Source of the DNA: an uncultured Collinsella sp.
GTDB taxonomy: Bacteria > Actinomycetota > Coriobacteriia > Coriobacteriales > Coriobacteriaceae
DNA: 9,190 nucleotides
Direction of reading: 5' to 3'
NCBI GenBank assembly: GCA_902478705.1
Contig: CABSMB010000028.1
Span: 1-9,190, forward strand
Positions 1 through 6,260 of the stretch are shown piece by piece (within the stretch, counting starts at the first letter, position 1; each line of letters opens with the position of its first letter). The position numbers were made by a program, and so were the translations under genes. Under the pieces are notes generated by a model, which saw only the letters and a program-made list of their open reading frames with translations, searched no databases and was not told where the DNA came from.

Positions 1-719
1 GGCGGATGATCGGGCTCGCCGGGGTTTTCGCGTACAATCTCGTGCATAACGCCGATGGTCTTGAGCACATATTCTTTATGGATGGGATACTGCCCAAAAC
101 GCGTCGCGGCGGTATACAGGCGATCGGTCGCACGCGGGATGGAAACAATGCCGAGCGTCTTGCCAAACCAGTCAAAGTCGCCTTGCTTTTTAATGCGGAA
201 CTCCTCACATGGCTTGCCGCCGTGCGCCTCCAGGTACTGATTCACGCGCGTATTCCATACGGTATCGGCCACCAGATGCGACCAGACGCCCAGTGTTAAA
301 TCGAGCAGCGACTGCGCCACATCTTCGGACGCAAGCGAGAACTCACAGGTGCCGGGACCGGCAACCGGCTCGGCATCCTTGTAACGCTGGGGATAGTGCA
401 CGCGGTTCAGTCGCTCGCGTTCCTCGATAATCGAGGTCGCTGCGGCCGGCGCACCGGTGGGCGAACTATTAAGCAACGGTGCCACATAGGTATCCCAGAA
501 CTCATGCTCACGAGGCTTAGGGATGGGCTCAGGCTTGGCAAAGTGCGTAATGCGGTACGGGATGGGATCGGCGATGCCAGGAACCATATAGCCCACGAAG
601 ATATCCGGAACCACGCAGCCAAACAAAAAGGCATTGCGGTCGCGCACGCTATTGGCAAGCGCACCGGTGCGCTCCAGCAAACGCTCCGTCTGAGCGATAT
701 GAATGTTCCAGCTTGGCAT
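1..719 (-). CDS. Zinc-dependent phospholipase C-like protein (partial, C-terminus beyond left edge)
   Basis: An uninterrupted reading frame of 239 codons enters from an ATG at 719 and runs off the left edge. Seen: an N-terminus beginning MPSWNIH, then GCVVPDI (residues 34-40), THF (58-60) and SHLVADTVWN (147-156). These resemble the bacterial Zn_dep_PLPC family (PF00882), in which an early Trp/His, a 'G..PDI' segment, an SH/TH F element and a helix of type H-L-x-A-D-x-x-W contribute to the fold and metal site. Known: these small, mostly uncharacterised proteins share the fold of clostridial alpha-toxin, but phospholipase activity is rarely shown. No signal peptide is visible, so a cytoplasmic location is inferred. 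Start: GGGGG lies 5 nt before ATG719; an in-frame ATG at 731 would add four residues (MGVA). The gene follows cbiO by about 80 bp in the same direction but has its own promoter candidate and is functionally unrelated. Substrate unknown. Confidence 0.72.
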   Translation of the reverse strand, partial: MPSWNIHIAQTERLLERTGALANSVRDRNAFLFGCVVPDIFVGYMVPGIADPIPYRITHFAKPEPIPKPREHEFWDTYVAPLLNSSPTGAPAAATSIIEERERLNRVHYPQRYKDAEPVAGPGTCEFSLASEDVAQSLLDLTLGVWSHLVADTVWNTRVNQYLEAHGGKPCEEFRIKKQGDFDWFGKTLGIVSIPRATDRLYTAATRFGQYPIHKEYVLKTIGVMHEIVRENPGEPDHP

Positions 720-744
720 AGCCACCCCCATAAAAACCTGGATA

Positions 745-753
745 ACTATACCA
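745..753 (-). promoter_or_regulatory. Candidate extended -10 promoter for the PLPC-like gene
   Basis: On the minus strand the sequence reads TGGTATAGT: a TG dinucleotide one base before a hexamer with 5/6 match to TATAAT. This is the extended -10 arrangement, which can work without a good -35, and no convincing -35 is present. Transcription would begin near 737-738, leaving a leader of about 18 nt to the ATG at 719 and only about 6 nt to the ATG at 731. That favours the downstream start. Motif reading only. Confidence 0.35.
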
Positions 754-760
754 TCACGGC

Positions 761-778
761 AAAGCCGCGCGGGCGGCT
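761..778 (-). terminator. Weak hairpin after cbiO, possible terminator
   Basis: About 20 bp past the cbiO stop, the minus-strand RNA can form a 6-bp GC-rich stem (AGCCGC with GCGGCT, 4-nt loop) followed by only UUU (the stem's final U plus two) before the sequence turns GC-rich. The U-tract is poor, so this is at best a partial intrinsic terminator between the ECF operon and the downstream PLPC-like gene. Confidence 0.25.
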
Positions 779-798
779 ACGCACGCTCTACGCAGCAA

Positions 799-1569
799 CT
801 AGTCCGTAGCACCGCTTTCGGTTCCATACGACGGCGAAGGTGCCTCGACCACATGGTGGTATCGATCGATATAGATGGCGCGGGCACCCAGGCGTCGCAC
901 CAAATCCTGATGATGTGTACTCATCAAGACCGTCTTACCGGCAGCAACATAGGCCAGCAGGAAGTTGACCACGATGTCGCAAGAGTCCTCGTCAAGTCCA
1001 TTGGTAGGCTCGTCGAGCACCAGGATATCGGGGTTCATCGACACGACGGCAGCCAGCGCAACACGCTTCTTTTGCCCGCCCGAAAGCTGATAAGGCGAGG
1101 CATCGACCAGATCGGTAACCTGGAACAGTTCCATGGCATCGCGCACGTGGCGCTCGAGCTCGTCTGCCGGCAGCCCCATTTGAGCCGGGCCAAACGCGAC
1201 TTCCTCGCCCACCGTAGCGCAAAAGAGCTGGGCATCGGCATTCTGGAACACAAAGCCCACGCGCTGATGAAAACGCTGAGCGGCCGCGGAATCCTTTAGA
1301 AACGCCGAATCGATCACGTGCCCGTCAAACAGGTATGCCCCTGCGTCTGCGAGTTCAAGGCCGTTGATAAGGCGCATAATCGTCGTCTTACCGCAGCCGT
1401 TGGGGCCGAGCAGGGCAACGAGTTCACCACGATCGACCTGCAGCGACACACCATCGACAACCGTATGCTCCGCATAGGAGAACACCACGTCGCGCAGCTC
1501 AATGAGCGGCGTGACCTCGGCGCCGCCCGCACCGTTCGTGCCCGCCGCACTATTCATATCGATCGTCAA
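799..1569 (-). CDS. cbiO: ECF metal transporter ATPase (CbiO/NikO)
   Basis: A 256-residue ABC ATPase that powers ECF-type Ni/Co import from the cytoplasmic face, in complex with the M(N) and Q membrane proteins. All nucleotide-binding motifs are intact: Walker A GPNGCGKTT (residues 55-63), Q-loop with the ECF-typical continuation FQNADAQLF (108-116), signature LSGGQKKR (162-169), Walker B ILVLDEPTNGLD (182-193) and H-loop His219 in STHHQ. The FQNxDxQLF segment separates ECF ATPases from most importer and exporter ATPases. There is one ATPase gene, consistent with a dedicated group I metal transporter rather than the shared EcfA1/A2 pair. Start: TTG at 1569, because AGGGAAGGG lies about 7 nt upstream; the next candidate, an ATG at 1557 (Met5), has no ribosome site at a suitable distance. 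It lies 46 nt after cbiQ and closes the operon. Transport of nickel rather than cobalt is inferred from the operator upstream of cbiM. Confidence 0.93.
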   Translation of the reverse strand: MTIDMNSAAGTNGAGGAEVTPLIELRDVVFSYAEHTVVDGVSLQVDRGELVALLGPNGCGKTTIMRLINGLELADAGAYLFDGHVIDSAFLKDSAAAQRFHQRVGFVFQNADAQLFCATVGEEVAFGPAQMGLPADELERHVRDAMELFQVTDLVDASPYQLSGGQKKRVALAAVVSMNPDILVLDEPTNGLDEDSCDIVVNFLLAYVAAGKTVLMSTHHQDLVRRLGARAIYIDRYHHVVEAPSPSYGTESGATD

Positions 1570-1615
1570 AACGTCGCCCTTCCCTATTTACATCCCCCGC
1601 CGTAACCAGCAGCGC

Positions 1616-2458
1616 CTACAGCACGGCGCACAACACTGCCAGCAGAGCCACGCCGGCCGCATAGACCGCATCGCGCCAGCCAAAGCCGCTCCGCGCGGGC
1701 GCCGGATACGCGCCGGCAAAGCCGCGGCAAAGCATAGCCTCGTCCATCGCGCGGCTGCATTCCATCGCCTTGATAAAGGTCATGCCCATGATACCCGCGA
1801 TCGAATCGGTACGCGAAAATCCCTCAGGCGCATGGCCAACGCTGCGCAGCATGACCGATTCGCACAGATTGTGCGCCGTGCGACCCAGCACCTCGATGTG
1901 CTTGAGCGCCATATCGAAGGTAAAGATGACCTCCTCGGGCAGGTGCAGCATTTTGAGCGCCGCCGACATGCGGCTCCAGGTAAGCGTCCACGAAACACCC
2001 AGCACCAGCGACACATTAATAAACGTCTTGAGCGCAATCTTGAGCATGGCGCCCGCGGCAGAAGCGTCCAGCAGCAAAGCTGGCAGCGCCAGAACCACCG
2101 CGAGCCCAGCAGCGCCAAGCGCCGGCACAAAGGTTGCCCGCAGCCCACGTACGGGGCGCACGGCAACGAGCACCAGCGCAATAGCCGCCATCAACATGAG
2201 GTACAGCGGGCTCTGCGTCAGACACACGCACAGGACGCAAACGAACATCCCCACCAGGCGCACCGGAGCCGAAACGCAAGAAAGGGCGCGGTCGACCATC
2301 GACCCGCCCTCGTGCGCACCTCCACCCAGGCGAACCCGCTCAAGCAGGCTCGCCAGGTGCAGGACATTCTTTTGCATCACACGATGCCGAACCCCCGCGG
2401 GCTCGTATCGCTCCTCGGCCGCAAGCCAGCTAGGCAGCTCGGCTCTTGCCATGAGCAC
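1616..2458 (-). CDS. cbiQ: ECF metal transporter transmembrane T component (CbiQ/NikQ)
   Basis: A 280-residue membrane protein of the EcfT/CbiQ family, which couples ATP hydrolysis by CbiO to the substrate-capture subunit. Seen: a hydrophilic N-terminal part of about 60 residues, hydrophobic segments near 65-100, 108-130 and 145-160, a long amphipathic stretch (roughly 160-245) matching the cytoplasmic coupling helices, and a last membrane helix at 264-280. The segment AMDEAMLCRGF (238-248) corresponds to the conserved Arg-Gly coupling motif ('A-R-G-F/Y') that contacts the ATPase; here the usual Ala before Arg-Gly is Cys. Start: GTG at 2458, with AAGGA 5 nt upstream; the ATG at 2452 (Met3) is a near-equal alternative. 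The start lies inside the 3' end of cbiM (overlap about 29 nt, or 23 nt from the ATG), so translation is probably coupled. The length fits the family. Confidence 0.88.
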   Translation of the reverse strand: MLMARAELPSWLAAEERYEPAGVRHRVMQKNVLHLASLLERVRLGGGAHEGGSMVDRALSCVSAPVRLVGMFVCVLCVCLTQSPLYLMLMAAIALVLVAVRPVRGLRATFVPALGAAGLAVVLALPALLLDASAAGAMLKIALKTFINVSLVLGVSWTLTWSRMSAALKMLHLPEEVIFTFDMALKHIEVLGRTAHNLCESVMLRSVGHAPEGFSRTDSIAGIMGMTFIKAMECSRAMDEAMLCRGFAGAYPAPARSGFGWRDAVYAAGVALLAVLCAVL

Positions 2459-3515
2459 CGCTTTCCTTAACCGTCAGCGAGATCAGACGGAATGCGATGG
2501 TGAGCACCGCCACGCCAATCACGCCCGAAAGAATATACATCGCGGCCTGGCCGGCAAAGCCAAGGCCCTGCTCCTCGGAATAGGCCTGCAAATAATCGCC
2601 TGTGGGCAGAGCGTCGGCAAAGGTCGGGGTATCGAGGCCGACCGAAGCCTGCAGGCTGTCGTCGCCAGCCTCCTGAACAGCGGTCGCGGCGCCCTCGGCG
2701 TCCCACTCGCCCCAAGCGTCACCGGTGGCCAGCAGGCCCAGCGGCGTGGCCACAACAAGCACGGCAACCAGGATGAGCGTGGGGACCAGCGAGGTCTTCT
2801 TGGCAGCAGCGCCCTCGGCAGCAAGCTGGCCATCGACGGCCTCGGGCCCGACGATAACGCTCGGCGCCGTCTTCTTGATGAAGCCGTAGATGGCAGCCGT
2901 CGCCACGCCCTCGACCACGCCGGCAACCAGCATATGCGGAATCATCATGGCCGGAATGGCAATGGACAGCGGGAAGGGGCAGTACAGCGGCGCGCCCGAG
3001 GCATTGGTGAAGAGCATGGGCTGAATACCAAACTCGATTGCCGCGCACAGGGCCGCCAGGCACAGGCCGACCCAGCCGCTCACGATGGCCGAGACCGAGG
3101 TGCCCCAGCTCTTGTCGTGCAGACGGCTGTTGAGCGCACGGAACACGATAGTGGCGGCAAACGGCAGCACAAAGGCCATGTTAAAGCAATTGGCGCCAAA
3201 GGACAGGATGCCGCCGTCACCAAACAGCAGCGCCTGCAGCGCCAGCGCGACCGAGACGGCAATGGCCGCGGCCTCGGGGCCCAGCAGCAGCGCGATGAGC
3301 GCGCCGCCAACGGCGTGGCCCGTGGTGCCGCCAGGCAGCGGCACGTTAAACATCATGAGCAAGAAGGAAAAGGCGGCGCAAATGCCCAGGAAGGCCATGT
3401 GCTCGCGATCGAGCGTGGCACGCACCTTCTTGATGCAGTGAACCCACACGGGCACCATCGCCACCGCCATGACGGCATCGGTCTGCGGGGACAGGTAATT
3501 ATCTGGAATGTGCAT
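2430..3515 (-). CDS. cbiM: ECF nickel/cobalt substrate-capture protein with fused N domain (CbiM/NikMN)
   Basis: A 361-residue membrane protein that binds the metal ion and gives the ECF transporter its specificity. The chosen start (ATG 3515, GGGAGG 4 nt upstream) gives the N-terminus MHIPDNYL. In this family Met1 and His2, with their backbone nitrogens, coordinate the metal together with a third His, and a His occurs at exactly residue 67 (PGGTTGHAVGG). An in-frame GTG at 3539 would add eight residues (MCRQPGGA) and bury that N-terminus, so it is rejected. Residues 1-215 are the multi-helix M domain. Residues 242-347 form a second module: a helix with ATPLGLLA (256-263), then GEWD, a long polar segment and a last helix (326-345). 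This is the layout of the N component (CbiN, or NikN/PDGLE-type domain), fused here, which explains the missing separate cbiN. A fused N of this type plus the NikR-like operator upstream favours nickel. First gene of the M-Q-O operon. Confidence 0.9.
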   Translation of the reverse strand: MHIPDNYLSPQTDAVMAVAMVPVWVHCIKKVRATLDREHMAFLGICAAFSFLLMMFNVPLPGGTTGHAVGGALIALLLGPEAAAIAVSVALALQALLFGDGGILSFGANCFNMAFVLPFAATIVFRALNSRLHDKSWGTSVSAIVSGWVGLCLAALCAAIEFGIQPMLFTNASGAPLYCPFPLSIAIPAMMIPHMLVAGVVEGVATAAIYGFIKKTAPSVIVGPEAVDGQLAAEGAAAKKTSLVPTLILVAVLVVATPLGLLATGDAWGEWDAEGAATAVQEAGDDSLQASVGLDTPTFADALPTGDYLQAYSEEQGLGFAGQAAMYILSGVIGVAVLTIAFRLISLTVKESGAHGKSRAA

Positions 3516-3572
3516 AGCGCCTCCCGGTTGTCGGCACACGGAATCGCAGGGCCGTTTAAACCATATTGTCCA

Positions 3573-3600
3573 GTGTTACGCATCAACTGGTTCGTAACAC
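3573..3600 (-). promoter_or_regulatory. Putative NikR operator upstream of cbiM
   Basis: A perfect inverted repeat: GTGTTACG at 3573-3580 and CGTAACAC at 3593-3600, 12 bp between the 8-bp arms. Written as half-sites it is GTGTTAC-N14-GTAACAC. From established comparative genomics as I recall it, this is the NikR operator form described for Desulfovibrio-type bacteria (GTGTTAC with a 13-14 bp spacer), distinct from the E. coli form GTATGA-N16-TCATAC. The repeat starts about 4 bp after the predicted transcription start, and its near end is 57 bp before the cbiM start codon. A metal-loaded repressor bound there would block early transcription. The inference is repression of uptake when nickel is plentiful. 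nikR itself is not in the window. Confidence 0.65.
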
Positions 3601-3610
3601 GCCGCGGGCT

Positions 3611-3639
3611 ATCATAGCAAAACGGCGCGCCGCCAACAA
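3611..3639 (-). promoter_or_regulatory. Sigma-70-like promoter of the cbiMQO operon
   Basis: On the minus strand a -35-like TTGTTG (3634-3639) and a -10 TATGAT (3611-3616, 5/6 match) are separated by exactly 17 bp. The predicted start is near 3604, giving an 88-nt leader before the cbiM ATG at 3515. The NikR-like palindrome begins just inside the transcript. The leader contains no cobalamin riboswitch motif that I can recognise, so operator control looks like the main mechanism. Confidence 0.6.
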
Positions 3640-3689
3640 AAGCGACACGCCGTAATGCAATACATATGTCACAGATGCAGAGCGCTGGC

Positions 3690-3717
3690 GGGCAGCAGCT
3701 CAGTCTTGCCGCCGCCC
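3690..3717 (-). terminator. Candidate terminator hairpin after pheT
   Basis: Starting 27 bp past the pheT stop, the minus-strand RNA can pair GGGCGGCGGC (3708-3717) with GCUGCUGCCC (3690-3699) in a 10-bp stem around an 8-nt loop, including two G-U pairs. On the other strand these become C-A mismatches, so the structure is specific to the pheST transcript. No U-tract follows, so it is either an atypical terminator or an mRNA 3'-end structure. It sits between pheT and the cbiM promoter. Confidence 0.4.
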
Positions 3718-3743
3718 GACGGCCCATGCCTCAGTCGCAAGCC

Positions 3744-6197
3744 CTAGCCGCGGACCTCGCCGTTTACGCCCTTGCACACCTTGGTGACGATCTTCTGGTG
3801 CGCTTTCTCGACCTCTTCGCTGGTGAGCGTGTGGTCGTCGGAGCGATACGTGAGCGCGAAGGCCATGGACTTCTTGCCCGCGCCGATGCGGACCGGATCG
3901 CGGTAGACGTCGAACAAGCGCACGCCCTCGAGCAGCTTGCCGCCGGCGCTCGTAATACGACGCTCAAGATCCTCGCAGGTCACAGCGTTGTCGACCACGA
4001 TAGCAAGGTCGTGCTCAACGGCCGGGTACTGCGAGAACTCGCGGTAGTTCTCCTGGTTGCGGGCGCCCTTGATCAGCTTGTCCAGATCGAGCTCAAAGGC
4101 AACGACGACCTCGTCGATACCACAAGCCTCGCGCGCCTCGGGGTGAATCTCGCCGACCCAGCCCAGCACGGTACCGCCGGACAGGACCTCGGCCGCACGA
4201 CCCGGCTGCAGGAAGGCGTAGCCCTCGCCCTCGACGGGACGGAAGCGGACCTTCTCGATGCGCAGCTGAGCGAGCAGCTCCTCGACGATGCCCTTGCCAA
4301 AGAAGAAGCGCAGCTTGCGGTACTTCATGTTCCAGGACTGCTCGCTCCACTGGCCCGAGAGCACGCCCGCCACGGACTTGGTCTCCTTGGGCAGGCTGGC
4401 GTTCTCGCGACCGTGGAACAGGCTGCCGACCTCGTACAGGTGCACGTTGGGCGTGCCGTGGGCCTCGTTGTAGGCCACGGACTGCAGCAGGCCCGGCAGC
4501 AGCGAGCGGCGCATCTCGGTCTGCTCGGCCACCAGCGGGTTCATGAGCACCACGGGGCAGCCGCGGCCCTCGGTGGACATGCCGATCTTCTCCAGGTCGC
4601 CCGGGGCGGCAAAGCCAAAGGTCGTGGTCTCGTTGAGGCCACAGGCGCGCAGGATCTCGCCGACCTTGCGGGTGAGTTTCTGCTCGCGGGTCAGGCCGCC
4701 GATGTGGTTCTTAGCAGCCGGGATGGTCGCCGTCACACGGCCCATGCCCCACAGGCGCAGGACCTCCTCGATCAGGTCGATCTCGCGCGGCAGGTCGGGG
4801 CGGAAGCTCGGCGGGGTGACGATAAAGTCCTCGCCGTCGCGCTCGACGGTGCAGCCCAGGCGGGTGAGCGAGCGCTCGATAAAGTCGGGCTCGATGTCGG
4901 CGCCGCAGATGGCGCGCACGCGGGCCAGACGCAGCTTAATGCTGTCGATGGTCTTGGGCGCGGGGAACACGTCGATGTAGCCGGGAGCGACCTCGCCGCC
5001 GGCGATCTCCTCGATGAGGGCGCAGGTGACGTTGGCGACGTCCACGCAGCCGGTCTCGTCGACCTGACGCTCAAAGCGAATGGAGGCGTCGGAGATCAGC
5101 GACAGGTCGCGACTGGTGTGCGAGGTGCGGCCGGCGTTGAAGCAGGCGCTCTCGACCATCACGTCGACGGTGTCGTCCTCGATCTCGGAATCCATGCCGC
5201 CCATAACGCCGGCCAGCGCCACGGGGCGCTCGCCGTCGATGATCAGGCCCATGCCGGCGTCGAGCACGCGCTCCTCGCCGTCGAGGGTCGTAAACTTCTC
5301 ATCCTGCTGGGCGGCGCGAACCACCACGCGACGCCTGCCATCGCGCTCGGCAAAGGTGTCGAGGTCAAAGGCGTGGAGCGGCTGACCGGTGAGCATCATC
5401 ACGTAGTTGGTGATGTCGACGATGTTGTTGTGCGGGCGCACACCCAGGGCGTTGAGGCGCTTGACCATCCAGTCAGGCGACGGGCCGACCTTCACGTTAC
5501 GTACGATGCGGGCAACGTAGCGGTCGCACAGGCCCTCGTCGGCGATCTCGACGGAAAGCTCGTCGTCGGTCGCGCGGCCGGTTTCGGCCTTGATGGCGGG
5601 TAGCTCAACGTGGAAATCACGGTCGAAGATGGCGCCGGTCTCGCGGGCCATACCAATCATGGACAGGCAGTCGGGGCGGTTGGGCGTGATCTCGCAGTCG
5701 AGCACGGTGTCGCTCGAGCCCACGTACTCGGCAAACGGCATGCCGCAGGGCGTGTCCTCGGGCAGAATCATGATGCCGGAGTGGTCGCCGCCCAGGCCGA
5801 GCTCGCGCGCGGAGCAGTTCATGCCCATGGACACGACGCCGCGGAGCTTGCTCTTCTTGATCTTGACGTCACCGGGCAGAACAGCGCCGATCATGGCCGT
5901 GACAATGTGGTCGCCGGCCTCGAAGTTCTGCGCGCCGCAGACGATCTGCAGCGGCGCGGGGTTGCCGTCGGCGTCGAGGTTCTTGTCGCCCACGTCGACC
6001 GAGCACACATACATGTGGTCGCTATCGGGGTGCGGGGCCTTGGTGAGCACCTTGGCGGTCACGACGTGGTCGAAGGACTCGCCCACGGTGTCGATCGCCT
6101 CGACCTCGGTGCCGGTGCGGATATATTCGTCCGAAAGGGTCTTGGGATCCTCCGGAATATCGATCATGGTCTTGAGCCAGTCGTAAGAAACGCGCAT
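3744..6197 (-). CDS. pheT: Phenylalanine--tRNA ligase beta subunit
   Basis: An 817-residue beta chain of the cytoplasmic (alpha-beta)2 phenylalanyl-tRNA synthetase, which binds tRNA-Phe and edits mischarged Tyr-tRNA-Phe. Length and domain order are typical of the long bacterial form: an N-terminal module (MRVSYDWLK), the EMAP/OB tRNA-binding fold (about 40-150, with HPDSD and KLRGVVSMGMNCS), the NRPDCLS linker (173-179), the B3/B4 editing domain (about 215-395, with RPHNNIVDITNYVM at 254-267 and GVMGGMDSEI at 330-339), the B5 domain (about 418-485), the catalytic-like core lacking activity (about 505-712) and a C-terminal FDX-ACB anticodon-binding domain (718-817, YPAVEHDLAIVV). Start: ATG 6197 has AAAGGAG 8-10 nt upstream. 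It follows pheS by 63 nt and shares its T-box control. No truncation or frameshift is visible. The linker reads NRPDCLS where many homologues have NRGDCLS. Confidence 0.97.
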   Translation of the reverse strand: MRVSYDWLKTMIDIPEDPKTLSDEYIRTGTEVEAIDTVGESFDHVVTAKVLTKAPHPDSDHMYVCSVDVGDKNLDADGNPAPLQIVCGAQNFEAGDHIVTAMIGAVLPGDVKIKKSKLRGVVSMGMNCSARELGLGGDHSGIMILPEDTPCGMPFAEYVGSSDTVLDCEITPNRPDCLSMIGMARETGAIFDRDFHVELPAIKAETGRATDDELSVEIADEGLCDRYVARIVRNVKVGPSPDWMVKRLNALGVRPHNNIVDITNYVMMLTGQPLHAFDLDTFAERDGRRRVVVRAAQQDEKFTTLDGEERVLDAGMGLIIDGERPVALAGVMGGMDSEIEDDTVDVMVESACFNAGRTSHTSRDLSLISDASIRFERQVDETGCVDVANVTCALIEEIAGGEVAPGYIDVFPAPKTIDSIKLRLARVRAICGADIEPDFIERSLTRLGCTVERDGEDFIVTPPSFRPDLPREIDLIEEVLRLWGMGRVTATIPAAKNHIGGLTREQKLTRKVGEILRACGLNETTTFGFAAPGDLEKIGMSTEGRGCPVVLMNPLVAEQTEMRRSLLPGLLQSVAYNEAHGTPNVHLYEVGSLFHGRENASLPKETKSVAGVLSGQWSEQSWNMKYRKLRFFFGKGIVEELLAQLRIEKVRFRPVEGEGYAFLQPGRAAEVLSGGTVLGWVGEIHPEAREACGIDEVVVAFELDLDKLIKGARNQENYREFSQYPAVEHDLAIVVDNAVTCEDLERRITSAGGKLLEGVRLFDVYRDPVRIGAGKKSMAFALTYRSDDHTLTSEEVEKAHQKIVTKVCKGVNGEVRG

Positions 6198-6221
6198 CTA
6201 ACTGGTCTCCTTTCATAAATG

Positions 6222-6234
6222 CGGCTTTGAGCCG
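6222..6234 (-). other. Small pheS-pheT intergenic hairpin
   Basis: In the 63-nt gap the minus-strand RNA can form CGGCU-CAA-AGCCG, a 5-bp stem with a 3-nt loop, ending about 10 nt before the pheT ribosome site. No U-tract follows, so it is not a terminator. It may affect mRNA stability or the alpha:beta translation ratio, or be incidental. Confidence 0.3.
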
Positions 6235-6260
6235 GAAACTGCAACTAAGAAGAAAGCGTT

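Noticed and set aside
3516..3604. Cobalamin or other riboswitch in the cbiM leader
   Set aside because: The leader is only about 88 nt and largely occupied by the palindrome. No B12-box-like sequence was recognised.
1770..3617. A 615-codon plus-strand open frame opposite cbiQ and cbiM
   Set aside because: Antisense shadow: Arg/Gln/Gly/His-rich with no recognisable domain, and the opposite strand carries clear CbiQ and CbiM proteins.
3618..3633. GC palindrome (GGCGCGCC) between the cbiM -35 and -10
   Set aside because: A short self-complementary GC run is expected by chance in this composition and sits in the promoter spacer. No basis to call it an operator.
3666..5603. A 645-codon open frame on the plus strand opposite pheT
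   Set aside because: It mirrors pheT, which has full-length homology and an excellent ribosome site. The antisense protein is low-complexity (Ala, Gly, Val, His, Asp-rich), the usual product of GC-rich third positions read in reverse.
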